From: Emiliania huxleyi CCMP1516
Lineage: Eukaryota > Haptophyta > Isochrysidales > Noelaerhabdaceae
DNA length: 64,000 bases
NCBI RefSeq assembly: GCF_000372725.1
Contig: NW_005195584.1
Coordinates: 322,246-386,245 of the forward strand
Direction of reading: 5' to 3'
Positions within the stretch are counted from its first letter, which is position 1; the number at the start of each line of letters is the position of its first letter. The notes beneath the pieces were generated by a model, which was not told the origin of the DNA, did no database searches, and was given only the letters and a program-made list of their open reading frames with translations. This document shows, in pieces, positions 11,400-21,890 of the stretch. The translations under genes and the position numbers were made by a program.

Positions 11400-11456
11400 A
11401 AGCCGCAAGTCGGAGAGAGATTTTTAGCAATACCAAACAACTCTAACACTCACACG
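11400..11456. repeat. Dispersed motif GAGAGATTTTTAGCAAT...AACAACTCTAACAC
   Basis: The sequence from AGAGAGATTTTTAGCAAT to CAAACAACTCTAACAC has an inverted, nearly identical copy at 26397-26455 and a weaker one at 51866-51910. The first two lie upstream of minus gene LipB and plus gene PLAC8 respectively, in the same relation to the gene. Confidence 0.5.
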
Positions 11457-11717
11457 TAATTTGGGGCCTGGAGCCCTGTTCACGCGCGCGCGAGACGTGC
11501 AGACAGGGTTGCCAGGTGAGAGCGAATGGCGCGGTTCACGCCTCGCACAACAGAGAGAGAGATGCGCTCTGCATGGTGGGACATAAAAGAGAGCGAGTAC
11601 TTGGGCGAGTAGGCCGTGCGGTCAACGCTGCCGCGCGCGACTTTGCGCGCGAGGCGGCGCAGCTTGAGAACGGCGGTGGGCGAGAAGCCGCCGCCGAACG
11701 TCTCGTGGATTGAGTTT

Positions 11718-11794
11718 ATTAATGGTGGAGTACGAGGACTGGGGGTTCAACCGGGAGGCAGGGGGTTCGACCTGGCGACGGAGGACCGTGGGCA
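11718..11794 (+). repeat. 77-bp dispersed repeat, near-identical to 63521-63594
   Basis: Starts AATGGTGGAGTACGAGGACT and ends GACGGAGGACCGTGGG. The two copies agree over about 74 bp with almost no differences although 52 kb apart. This copy is followed directly by a copy of the A/G-rich GGGATGGGAGGAC family (11795-11852). Confidence 0.8.
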
Positions 11795-11852
11795 TCGAAG
11801 AAGAAAGAAAGAAAACTTCCAACGAAGGGAGGGATGGGAGGACGGCACGCCG
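11795..11852 (+). repeat. Dispersed repeat, GGGATGGGAGGAC family, copy 3
   Basis: ATCGAAGAAGAAAGAAAGAA, then ACTTCCAACGAA, then GGGAGGGATGGGAGGACGG. The start of another copy (ATCGAAGAAGAAAGAAAGA) runs off the window end at 63979-64000. Confidence 0.6.
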
Positions 11853-12203
11853 CCACCACACAGACAACCAGGAGGAGGGAAAAAGTTTTTCAGGTTTCGC
11901 GGTGAGCTTCAGCTGGGTCAAGGACATCCCTGCCGCCACGATGGCCACGTCCGTCGCCGTCGCGGGCTCCTCCTCCGCCGTGCGTTTTGTTTTTGTCAAG
12001 TCGGCGAGAGCAGCCGGGCCGCGCGCGTGCCCTTTTTTGCCTCTTTCAGGTATCTCGACGATGTATACGGTCGATCCAACATATCCAAGAAGAGGAACGG
12101 GCTCACTCTCTATCGCCATTCTCGTGGCATACACTGGAGACTCTTGGAGCGCGTGACGACCGGACTCCCCCGCCTCGTGTAGTTCTCTCCCCCGCGGCGC
12201 GCT

Positions 12204-15200
12204 TCACCCGAGCATGGCGGCCAGCTCCTCCTTCTTCTTCGCGAGGTACGCCGCGCCGCCCTTGCTGGCGTACTCCTCGCACTGCTTGTCGAGGGCCTCC
12301 TTCTTCTTCAGGACCGAGTCGAGGCGCTTGCTGATGGCCTTCTCCGTCAGCTTGCCCTCGCTGCTGTCGGCCAGCTTCTTGAGAAACGGCGCCTGCTTCT
12401 CCGTCGCCGCCTGGGCAAGGAGGACCACGAGGCGACTCAGCCCAGAGCGCGCACACGTCGGTGGGGCGGGGGCCGGTCGCGCGCGCGGGAGGCTGTCTCA
12501 CCCTCGAGGCCTCGAGCCACTCCGGCGTCGGCTTGCCCTTCGCCTTTGGGGGCGGCTGCATGCCTACCCACGCCTCCACGTCCGCCTGCGATAGCGCCCC
12601 CCCCTCGAGCTGCAAGTCGGGCTTGAGCGTCTCGAACGGGTCCGCCGAGCCCGCCGTCAGCTTGTCCACCTCCTGCTGCAGCTTGGCCGCCGCCTTGGCC
12701 TTGGCCTGCTTGGCCCTCTCCTCCGCCTCCGCCCGCCTCGCCGCAACCTCCTTCATCAGCGTCTCGGGGTCGTCCAGCTTCCACGTGCTCGACTGCCCCT
12801 CGCGCGTCGCGTCCTCGAGGCGGACCCCGATCGCGGTCAGCGCGTCGTCGCGGACGTGGTCGCAGGCGGTCAGCACCGCGCCGTGCCCGCCCGCCGCCGC
12901 CGCACGGATGGCGCCCGCAAAGTCCGCCAGGACCTTCGCCACCTGGTCGCTCAGCCGCGCCGCCGCCGGCGCGCTGGCCTGCACCTTGTCCGCCACCGCG
13001 TCGCACGCGCCGAGGATCTCCTCGACCGGCCCCTTCTTGCGGGCGATGCTGCGGACCGCGTCGCGGAACTCGGTCAAGGCGTCGAGCGGCCCCTCCACCT
13101 CCGCCTCGGATCCGGCGCTCGAGACGGGGAAGCCGATGTCGTCGGCGCCCTCGGCGACGCCGACGACCTTGAGGATCTGCGTAATGTACACGGCCGCCTT
13201 CTGCACCAGGTAGACGGCCGGCGCGGCGGGCGGCGGGCGCGAGAGGTAGTTGTTGCAGTAGGTGACAAGCGAGGAGAGCGCGTCCACCACCTGCGGTGGA
13301 GTGGGTCCGGAGGAGGTCAGAGGAGGTTCAGAGAAAGAGAAGGCTCAGAGAGGGGGGTTGAAGGGTTCAGAGACACGTCAGGCCCGCCACCTGCGGCGTG
13401 TTGAAGTTGTCGCAGAAGCCGTGGTGGCACTTTGACTGGCAGTCGGCGATCTGGTCGTACAGCGCGCGGTCCTCCTCCCTGCTCCTCCAGCCCACCTCCT
13501 CGTCGAGCCACTTGGAGCGGATCAGCGCCTTGACCGTGCCGAAGAAGTTCTTGAACTGCGCCTCCTTGGACTTTGCGGCGCCTAGAGAAGACAGCTGTGG
13601 ATAAAAGAAGGCAGATACGCACGCGCGCCTCCCCCGGTCGTTGCGGACGCCGACGGTCTGGTCGGAAAAGTTCATCGGCCGGTCCCACGGCTGCATGAGG
13701 AACATGAGCCGGATCTGGCGCGCCGAGTGCTCCTGCAGCGCCTGGCGGATGGTGATGAAGTTCTTGAGCGACTTGGACATCTTGAGGCCCTTGATGTGCA
13801 GGTGGCCGGCGTGGAAAAAGTAGTTGACCCACTGGTGGTGGCCGTAGTACGCCTCTGACTGGGCAAGCTCGTTGTCGTGGTGCGGGAACTTGAGGTCGGA
13901 GCCGCCGGCGTGGATGTCCATGTTGGCGCCGAGGATGTCGCCCGCCACGACCGAGCACTCGATGTGCCAGCCAGGCCGGCCGGTGCCCCACGGGGAGGGC
14001 CACGCGGGCTCGCCCGGCTTGGAGCTCTTCCAGAGCGCAAAGTCGTTCGGGTTCTTCTTCTCGGCCGCCTCGCCGGCGAGCTCGCCTGAGGAGGATTGGA
14101 CAAGCATCACGTACGCTGCTGAGTGGCCACCGCTCAGCGCCTCCCGGCGAGCTCGCCTAGGAATCAACACTTGACAATCGAGTACAATGTTCGACCGAAG
14201 CGGTTTCGCGCCGCCGGCGGGCTCGCCCTCGCCCTCCGCCATGTCGGCGGCGCTCGTGTCGCCGCTGAAGGGCGAGAGCTTGCGGTAGTGGTGCCCCTGC
14301 GTCTTGAAGGCGTCGATGTCGAGGTAGACGGAGCCCGAGCCGCCCTTGTACGCGAGCCCCTTGTCGACGATCTTTTGGACAAACTCGATGATCTGCGGCA
14401 CGTACTCCGTCACGCGGGTCATCACGTCTGGGTCCTTGACACCGAGCGCCGCCATGTCGTCGAGGTAGGCCTGCACCGCACCGGCGGCCGTGAGCGGCAC
14501 CTCCTCTCAGCACCCCCCCACCTCGCCCCACCTCGCCCCATCTCTGCCCCGTCTCTCTCCCCATCTCTGCCCCGTCTCTCTCAGCCGCGCCTTCTCCCAG
14601 AAGCGCGCGTGCGCGTTGAAGATCTGGTGGTCGGTGACGGTGGAGCCCTTCTCCGCGTCGAGCGTCTCGCCCAGCTCGCTCCCGGCGAACCGGAACAGCG
14701 CCTCGATCGGCGACTCGCTCGCCGCGGCCAGCGCCTTGAGCCGCGCGAGCAGCGAGCCCAGCCGCGCCGCCTGCTGCGTCAGCTCGGCGAGCCGCTTGGC
14801 CTTGGCCGCGTCGGACTGGTCGAGCGTGTCGCGCGCGGCCTCGAGCTCCTCGTTGAGCGCGACGGTCTGCTCGACCAGCTCCCGCTCGAGCGCAGCCGCG
14901 CTCGTGCTCGCCACCCCCGCGTCCGAGCAGACCGCCTCGAGGATCGACGAGGCCGCGCCGCCTCCGCCGGCGGCTACCTCCCTGATGGTGGCGACCGAGG
15001 CGGCGATGTCGTCGAACTGCCGCTTCTTGAGCGCCGCCGCCGCCTTCTCCGTCTCGTGCATCTCCCTCTCCCGCGACGGCGCGTCGGCCGGCAGCTCAAT
15101 CGCGGCGAGCGCCGCCATCTTCTTGTCGAGCTTTTGTCCCTTTGCGTCGAGCGAGGCGCCGACCGCAGACTCGACGGCGGCGTAATCTGCGGCGTGCTCG

Positions 15201-15808
15201 GCCTTGAAGTCGGCGAGCAGCTTGTTGCGGCGCGCCCGCAGGATGATCTTGTCGTCGATGTCGGTGATGTTGATCTGGTAGAGGACTTCGTACCGAAAGT
15301 AGTCCTCGATGATGCGGCGCAGGATGTCAAAGGTGAGATAGGCGCGCGCGTGGCCCATGTGGCACGCGTCGTAGACGGTCGGCCCGCAGGTGTACCAGAG
15401 CACGCGCCGGCCGCGACCCGGAATGAACGGGACCGGGTCCGACTGGTCGGTGAGCGTGTTGTGCACGCGCAGGCCGACGTCGACCCCCGCCTGCGACGGG
15501 TACCACGGAGGGTGCTCGGTCTTGTCCTTCTTGCTGATGATTGGCTCGCCGTAGGAGAGGCTGCCAAAGAGGTTGCACGGGCACACCATGCCCTCGGCGC
15601 CGGGCGCATTCGGCGGTGGCTCGTCGAGCGCGGGCGGGCAGACTGGCGCTGCTGGGCTCTTCTTTGCTTTGGCGCCAAGCTTCTCCGCCAGATAACGGAG
15701 CGGGTCGGCGGGTTGGTCGGCCGCGACCAGATTCATGAGTGCCGTCAGCTTCTCCTCCAGCCCATGCTCCGCGATGTAAGCCAGGCTCGCCGAGGGCGTC
15801 GACGCCAT
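12204..15808 (-). CDS. Cysteine--tRNA ligase
   Basis: Cytosolic-type eukaryotic cysteinyl-tRNA synthetase, which charges tRNA-Cys. Exon 1 (15808-14591) has LWYTCGPTVYDACHMGHARAYLTFDILRR (HIGH-type site HMGH) and INITDIDDKII. It also carries a long Glu/Ala-rich insertion common in eukaryotic enzymes. Later exons have YLDDMAALGVKDPDVMTRVTEYVPQII, NPNDFALWKSSKPGEPAW, GRPGWHIECS, GGSDLKFPHHDNE and KMSKSLKNF (KMSKS site), then the DALR-like and C-terminal coiled region ending EEYASKGGAAYLAKKKEELAAMLG. Introns: 14470-14590 (GC), 14087-14226 (GC, two nested 70-nt units), 13582-13650 (GC, 69 nt), 13291-13390 (GT) and 12411-12499 (GT). The ATG at 15808 begins MASTPSASLAYIAEHGLEEKL; no strong targeting peptide is visible. 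Confidence 0.93.
14087..14226 (-). other. Nested duplication-flanked intron (70 + 70 nt) in CysRS
   Basis: On the coding strand GCGAGC(C/T)CGCCGG occurs three times: at the donor (from 14226), inside the intron (from 14156, preceded by CCTAG) and at the start of the next exon (from 14086, preceded by CCTCAG). The spacing is exactly 70 nt both times. Removing all 140 nt joins MAEGEGE to LAGEAAEKKNPNDFALWK, as the family requires. Confidence 0.8.
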
Positions 15809-15850
15809 GAGAGTCGCGGCTGCTTTGGGCAGCGTGGGCCTCTGCTGCGC

Positions 15851-15866
15851 TCGAGAAAAAAGAATT
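15851..15866 (-). promoter_or_regulatory. GAATTCTTTTTTCTCG upstream motif (CysRS)
   Basis: Coding strand GAATTCTTTTTTCTCGAG, about 45 nt upstream of the CysRS ATG. It matches the motif seen before LipB, Mpv17, the phosphatase, SSF1, METTL9 and ferredoxin. Confidence 0.45.
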
Positions 15867-15927
15867 CGATTTTTGCAGGGACAGTTTGTGTCTGTGTGTG
15901 GTTGCTCGGTGCGTGTCGTCATCATCT

Positions 15928-15959
15928 ATCTAGCGTCCACCCATACCGCGTTGTGTCCC
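15928..15959. repeat. Repeat GCGTCCACCCATACCGCGTTG, copy 1
   Basis: GCGTCCACCCATACCGCGTT followed by G and TGTCCC recurs inverted at 52770-52797. Both lie upstream of genes (CysRS here, the TtcA fusion there) in the same gene-relative orientation. Confidence 0.5.
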
Positions 15960-15999
15960 CCCCCCCGCAGATCGCCCTCAGAGCTCAGTGGGGGAGACC

Positions 16000-16951
16000 G
16001 CGACACCGGTGACGGAGCGCAGTTGGGAGTATCTTTGGCTCACGCCAGAGGGCGCTCGTTGCTCCTCCGTCTCTTTGTATCTTCCATATACTGCGTTTAT
16101 CAGAAGACTGGCTAGCCCTGCATCTAGCCCTGCATGTCTTCATTCTACAGAACACCGGTGTGTCGTTGCTCGTGCGCGCGCGGCAAAGACGAGAACGACG
16201 CCTCGTCCGTGGGTTGTACTGGATGCAGGAATCGGCCATCAAGGGATGAATCAAGCTGCCAGTGTGTGCGTCGTGCTCTACATGCCGTTGAGTGCGGCGG
16301 CAGTTTCGGGCAGGGGCTTGGCCGCGCCGCGGCGCGCAGCGAGTTCGTAGAGACCATCATGTGTGCTTGTCTGATGTCCCCACACCCCCGGTGCTCTGAT
16401 GCAGGTAATGTGTGGCGCTGTCTCTCAAGATGGAAGCAGGAAGCTTCCATCCCGGCGGTGGTTCGAATCCACGTGAGCCGAAGGTGAGGGGGAGAACCGT
16501 CCGAGGTCTGAAGCTCACCCATTGAGGAAGTGAGGGACTGCTCGGCCCACCCTGATCATGCTGACCAAGTTCCTCTTGTAGCTCGATCGGTCACACCGCC
16601 ATCGCCGTCGGGGAGAGGGGGGACGACACTGCTCTGGCAGCGTGCACCTCGATCCTGTACCGTGTTTGTTATCTACCCCCCCCCCCCCCCCATGAACACC
16701 CCAGTGAGGGAGGGTGAGACGATCGAGGGGTCCCGTACCACGCGGAATCGACCCTATCCAGTGCTCAAGTGCTCACGAAGCGATGTCTCTCCAGCTTTGC
16801 CGACCGGCGACCCGACACCCGTCGCGACGCGTCGTGCGTCGACTTCCTGACGACAGGTACGCGCCCACGAGCAGCACGGGGACGTTCCCGCCGAGCGCGG
16901 CGATCGCGTCGATTTTATGCTAGCTAACACACACACTACCTCACACACGAC
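16000..16951. other. Intergenic, no gene recognised
   Basis: No open frame with family features. A hairpin (ATGGAAGC/GCTTCCAT, 16428-16450) followed by GGTTCGAATCC at 16460-16470 resembles a Pol III B box, but no tRNA cloverleaf could be drawn. There is a poly-C run at 16677-16691. Confidence 0.4.
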
Positions 16952-17593
16952 TCAGCAACCGCCTCCCGTCCTCACGGAACGGAGGCGCTCCCTCGTCGAC
17001 GCATCGGTGTCTGCGGCGCGGGCACGGGAGCGAGTGCCGAGCAGAAGGTCGAGCACCCAGCCGCCTCCGGAGTGCTCCGCGTTTGCGATGGCGGATAGAG
17101 TGGTGCTGTACACAAAGGAGAAGCCGGTCAACGCGACGGCCTGGTGCCGGACCGGCACGAAGCTGAAGTTGACGACGTTGAACGGAATGAATAAAAGCCA
17201 CGTCGCCTTCAGCGTCACCCAATACTCACGCTTTGCCTTCTCCAGCGTCCGTGTCAACGTTCGGCCGAGGACGACGCCCGTCCACGTGTAGAAGAGCGGC
17301 AAATACACGAAAGGGTTCATGATGAGCTGCGTGAAACACATCTTCGGCACGAGCGTGCGAAGGCCACCAGATTGCGGCAAGATCGACTCGAGCCTCTGGA
17401 ATATGTGGTGCATGCAAGGGCCGTTCCAGATACCGCCTAGCGAGGTGAACGCGAGGCCGCGCCGCAAATCGTAAGAACCGCGTCCCTCGAGGTGCTGCGC
17501 AGTCGCATCGCCTGTCGCTGCGAGCAAAGTCCCTGTCGCCGCTTTGACTGCTATCGGACGGCGCGCCAGCAGCCGCTCGTACTTGGCCAGCAT
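16952..17593 (-). CDS. Mpv17/PMP22 family membrane protein
   Basis: Small integral membrane protein of the Mpv17/PMP22/Sym1 family, found in inner mitochondrial or peroxisomal membranes; family members are implicated in metabolite passage and mtDNA upkeep. The 213-residue product has the usual arrangement: MLAKYERLLARRPIAVKAATG(T), LLAATGDATAQHLEG, an R-G-Ala-Phe step (YDLRRGLAFTSLGGIWNGPCMHHIFQRLE), TQLIMNPFVYLPLFY and the signature W.L..PFNVVNFSFVPVRHQAVA....F.Y...LS. A single exon is sufficient. The frame is open upstream to 17683, but the ATG at 17593 gives the family's normal start. A seven-copy tandem array carrying a TSS-like motif begins directly upstream. Confidence 0.92.
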   Translation of the reverse strand: MLAKYERLLARRPIAVKAATGTLLAATGDATAQHLEGRGSYDLRRGLAFTSLGGIWNGPCMHHIFQRLESILPQSGGLRTLVPKMCFTQLIMNPFVYLPLFYTWTGVVLGRTLTRTLEKAKREYWVTLKATWLLFIPFNVVNFSFVPVRHQAVALTGFSFVYSTTLSAIANAEHSGGGWVLDLLLGTRSRARAADTDASTRERLRSVRTGGGC

Positions 17594-17679
17594 CCAGCGA
17601 CCTCGACCTTGGCCGATCCGACTCCTCTCTCGTCGGCCCCGGCCGATCCGACTCCTCTCTTCGGCCGACAACGCTCGGT

Positions 17680-18132
17680 CCAAAAAGAATTTTACAAGCT
17701 CCCTCGCACAACACTGGGCACGGGACTGGCACGCACTGGCACTCCAAAAAGAATTTTACAAACTCCCTCGCACAACACTGGGCACGGGACTTGCGCGCAC
17801 TTTGGCACTCCAAAAAGAATTTTACAAACTCCCTCGCACAACACTGGGCACGGGACTTGCGCGCACTTTGGCACTCCAAAAAGAATTTTACAAACTCCCT
17901 CGCACAACACTGGGCACGGGACTGGCGCGCACTGGCACTCCAAAAAGAATTTTACAAACTCCCTCGCACAACACTGGGCACGGGACTGGCGCGCACTGGC
18001 ACTCCAAAAAGAATTTTACAAACTCCCTCGCACAACACTGGGCACGGGACTGGCGCGCACTGGCACTCCAAAAAGAATTTTACAAACGCCCTCGCACAAC
18101 ACTGGGCACGGGACTGGCGCGCATTGGCACTA
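17680..18132 (-). repeat. Seven-copy 64-66 bp tandem array carrying a promoter-like motif
   Basis: Units start at 17680, 17744, 17810, 17876, 17940, 18004 and 18068, each opening CCAAAAAGAATTTTACAA, then CTCCCTCGCACAACACTGGG, then a CACGGGACTGGC-type tail. Copies differ by 0-4 bases. Read on the Mpv17 coding strand each unit ends with TTGTAAAATTCTTTTTGG, the same motif that lies just upstream of several other genes, so the array looks like an amplified Mpv17 promoter segment. Confidence 0.92.
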
Positions 18133-18263
18133 ACACAGGTATTGGAATTTCAACCAACACGAGTCACTGGACACCAGACGCTATAAGCGCGCGCAGGCAG
18201 GTTGCCAGCCGAGGTGTACACATATATAACTGCTTGGCGCTTGGCGCTGCCTCCGTGGCCCAT

Positions 18264-20482
18264 CTAGGTGTGCTTGAGGGGTAATGGGGGGTCCTTCGCG
18301 CTCGAGAGGCCAGCGGTGAAGAACGTTGCTGGCCTCGTCGTACGCGAAAGCTTGGAGAGCTGCTCTGCGGAGAGCTGCGTGGACTGGGTTGAGTCGGAGG
18401 AGAAGGAGTAACAGGTAATGTCGGTGCCGGGCGAGACGAGCCCCTCGGAGGGGACGGAGCCAGGCGACACGAGCCCCTCGGCGGCTGCGCCGTCACTGCC
18501 GACCAGCCCAATCTCGGTCACGCCTGTTTGGGCGCGGCAATCATTCCGTCATCAAATGCGCTCATTCTGTCATCAAATGCCTCGCCGACGAGGGGAGCGG
18601 ACCGAGAGAGGTTGTGTGGTGTGAGTGTGACTGTGCATGTGTCGAGAGAGAGTGGGGGGGGGGGGGGGAGGGGAGCACCACAACAGAAGCCAGTCGAGGA
18701 GAAGCCGCCCTCGAAGCCGCGAGTGAGGCTTGCCTCCGATGAGGAACAGCTCTCGGCCGTGGCGCCGGGACCGGCGGCGGCGGCGGCTGCGGCGGCAGCC
18801 ACGCTCGGCCATCCCAGCTGCAGCTGCGGCTGCAGCGTTTCGGAGCACGCGCTGAGGCGAGCAAAGGCGCTGAGGCGGGCAAAGGCGCTGCCTGAAGCAA
18901 TCAGGACCGCCAAAGCGCCGGTGTGGGACACATCCTGTAACTCCAGCCCGCCGATCTCGGAAAGCATTCCGTCGCGGATCTTGTCTTTAATGAAAGAAAA
19001 CGTGCCGCCCGAGCTGCGCATCGACAAGATAACGGAGCCCCTTGATATCTCCTGGAACTCGATCGAGGCCTCGCCGCGGAGGTTGAACTTCGAGTTGAGC
19101 TGGCGGACGAGCCTCTCGCCCTCAGGAATGCTGATCACGAAGTCGTCGCGCTCGTGCAAGACAATGTTGAATGTGGTGGAGAGCTCGTGCACCTCGATGT
19201 CATCGTCCAAGACGGGCAGGCCGATGTGGCAGAGCTTGCTCTGCAGGTAGGAGACAAATCCCTCCTTTGTGTCGATGTCGGAAGCGCGCGCGAAGATCTC
19301 GAACGAAAAGCGCGCGGCTGGGGGCGGCGGGGGTGACGGCCGGATGTGAAGCTGCGGTTTCCCGCCGTCCTCCTCGACCAGCTTCTCTCGCCGTGCCTTT
19401 GGCGCGTAGCTCTCGAGCGCTGCACACCCGTGAGCGTGCGCTGCCTCGACGTCCACGTCGCCCTCGTCAGACAGCAGGGCGCTGTAGAAGCCTGTCGAGT
19501 AGTTGATTGCGGCCTGGTCACTGATTCGGCCGCGCACCGAGACGACATACCTCAGGGTCGGAATTCGATCGAGGAACTCCTTTCCGAGGAGGTGCCCGGT
19601 GCACGCGTTCAGCACGACGCACTCGAGCGACGGACACTGTCGGAACAAGTTTGCCAGCCCGTCAGGCGGGATGATCCGCTCGCCCACCTCGTCGCCAGGG
19701 TCTGGGTCTAGCACGAGCCCCGCCTCCATCTTCTCGAGCGTCTCGCGGCAGAGGACACCCGCAGCGTCGCCCTGCCCTGGCAGCAGCGTCACCGGCGTGG
19801 TCGGCGGCGGATCCGCAAGGCACGCTCGGATCGCTTCAACGCACGCTCGCTCAAGCGCTCGCTCCGAGAGGCCGTGATCTCTACATCGCCTCTCCACGAG
19901 CTCTCTTACCTTCAGGTCGAGGCTGCCGTGACAGGAGAAGTGCACGACAGCGCAGTTGGCGAGCCGGGGACTCGTGATGATGATGCGCTTGAGCGTCGCT
20001 TTCGTCATCGCGTGAAGGGTACCCTCGTCGCCGGCGAGTAGGAGAGCCTCCTTTATCGCTGACTCCTCACGATCGATCTCTAGCGCCCTCCCGCCCGCAG
20101 AAGATGCGACGAAGAAGACGCGCGCCGAAGAGAGGTTCCTCGGCTCCGCCTTGGCTGCCGCCTCCGCCGCCAGTCGCTCCGCCTCCGCCTTGGCTGCTGC
20201 CTCCGCCGCCAGTCGCTCCGCCTCCGCCTTGGCTGCTGCCTCCGCCGCCAGTCGCTCCGCCTCCGCCTTTGCTGCCTCCGCCGCCAGTCGCTCCGCCTCT
20301 GCCTTCGCCGCCTCCGCCACCGCTGCGGCCTCCTCCTCCTGCCGCACCCGCTCCGCCTCGACTGCCACCGAATCGACGCGGGCCGAAGAGTTCCTCGTCG
20401 AATCGATGCTGCTTCCGAAGCTGCTTTCTCCTACGTCGAAACTGCCACTGCCACTACTGCCGCCGCCGTCGCTGCCGCCGCT

Positions 20483-20521
<39 letters not shown>

Positions 20522-20785
20522 ACTGCTGCCTCCGCCGCCGCCAACACCTCCGCCTTCCCGATCGTCTTCCTCCTCCGAACGCCGACGGCGGCTGAGGCGC
20601 CCGAGCTGGATCACCTTACGCGCCACCACCATGTGGCGCCGGAGGAGCTGCCACCGCTTCGCTCCGCCACCGCCACCCCCACAGCCTCCGCCGCTGCCGT
20701 CGCTGTGCCGCGAGTCCTCCGTGTCGCTGTGCCGCGAGTCCTCGAGACCTCGGGGTGTGCCGGACAAGGCGTTCTGAATCGACAT
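18264..20785 (-). CDS. CHAT-domain (caspase-like) protein with coiled-coil N-terminus
   Basis: Contains a CHAT domain, the caspase-HetF-associated peptidase fold. RVFFVASSAGGRALEIDREESAIKEAL is the first strand and helix. CAVVHFSCHGSLD carries the catalytic-type His and LECVVLNACTGHLLG the catalytic-type Cys. The N-terminus is Gly/Ser-rich. It is followed by a charged coiled coil built from tandem AEAERLAAEAAAK units (20140-20330), where the DNA repeats are nearly identical. A second, unrecognised globular region covers about 18930-19300 (FSFEIFARASDIDTKEGF...RGSVILSMRSS). The ATG at 20785 (MSIQNALSG) is preferred over an upstream TTG. The frame stops at 18518. Alternatively a GT donor near 18676 and an AG at 18528 would replace a low-complexity tail with GVTEIGLVGSDG..., ending at 18264. 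Substrate is unknown; the Gly-rich regions could be unstructured linkers. Confidence 0.75.
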
Positions 20786-20902
20786 GAATCGATATTCCTC
20801 GATGTTCCAAACGCCGTCCCGCGAGGTCTCGATTGATATGCTTTCGGCCGGGTTTGCGAGGATTGGCGTTACGCCAGCTACGACGTGTTTTCTGACGGCC
20901 AA

Positions 20903-21890
20903 CCGTCAGTGCACGGAGTTGCCCCTTCTTTGGCTGCCCCGTCTTGCTAGTAGTTCCCGGGTCTTCGTTCGTCGCTGACGGCGAGATGAGATAGCGAAGT
21001 CTCTCTCTCTCTCTCTCGAAGCCTGAGGGAGTTATCTCGTACTGCCGAGATTCCTTCGGCGAATAAAAAATCTTTTTCTCGTGGGGGGGGGGGGTACATG
21101 CACCTGTGTTCGTGCGAACCAGGTTCCGAGTCATGGCAACGGGCCAGCGCAAAATCGCGAAGCCGCTACCGCCTGTCTCTCCGTTGTGTCCATGCGGTGC
21201 TCTCAATACGCTGCACCATACCGCCTTCCCGCCCTCATGTTGGCGTACTCAGCACGTAGGCTCGAGCTGATCGCCCTCTTCGAGAACCGCGAGTACCCCT
21301 CCCACCGATATAGGACGTGCCAATGTGGCAGTGCGCGAGAATGTCTGGGCACGGGACTCCTCCCCATCCCTCAGGTGTGTATTTTCTTTGGAGACGAGGG
21401 AGAACGTGCACAACGTAAAGCCATCTCAGCATCGTTTTAAATTCTCTTTTCCTCTACTTTGACAACAAACTCCCTCTACTTTTTTGCTTGCAGCAAGCAG
21501 CTGTCCTGACAGCTGCGGCCCCCTCCCTCAGTAGGTGCGGCTGGAGAGTCTGTCTACTGTCTGTCTGGAGACTCCTGAGGCGCTGGCTGTGCGACGGCAG
21601 CTTGAGCATCCAGTACGAACCGACCGACCGAGTCCAGCGAGGTCGGCCGCCTTGGTTTGTTCTGCCACGACGTCACGGCCTGGGGGAATGGAAGATTGTC
21701 GGAAGGGATAGAAGTTGTGGGGAAAGTAACGAGAAGTCGGGGGGCACTTCTCATTCTCATAAGCACCAAATGAGGCGCGGATCGCATCCAACAGAAGCTT
21801 TTGGACCGGCCCAAAACCGCAACGGGCCGGTAAGCTTCGACGCCGCCCCCCGCGCGGCCGCGGCCCTCACGCAGCCCAGGAATCGTCGCA
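20903..21890. other. Intergenic region
   Basis: No gene recognised. Minus-strand upstream sequence of the CHAT gene includes a pyrimidine run (GAGAGAGAGAG, 21000-21020) and TTTTTTATTC near 21063. AAATTCTCTTTTCCTC at 21438-21453 resembles the common upstream motif, on the strand of the next plus gene. Confidence 0.4.

Noticed and set aside
11200-12130. Plus-strand frames between LipB and CysRS as genes
   Set aside because: They cover dispersed repeats and lack family features.
13291-13390. CysRS intron as a further duplication-flanked case
   Set aside because: Only CCGCAGGTGG (10 nt) is shared at the two junctions, which splice-site consensus alone could produce.
16396-16486. Possible tRNA or Pol III gene (GGTTCGAATCC with adjacent hairpin)
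   Set aside because: No acceptor stem pairs with the 3' side and no A box at the right distance; only the B-box-like part is convincing.
17680-18132. Tandem array as a repeat protein gene
   Set aside because: Unit lengths of 64 and 66 bp break the frame from copy to copy; the upstream motif explains the repeat better.
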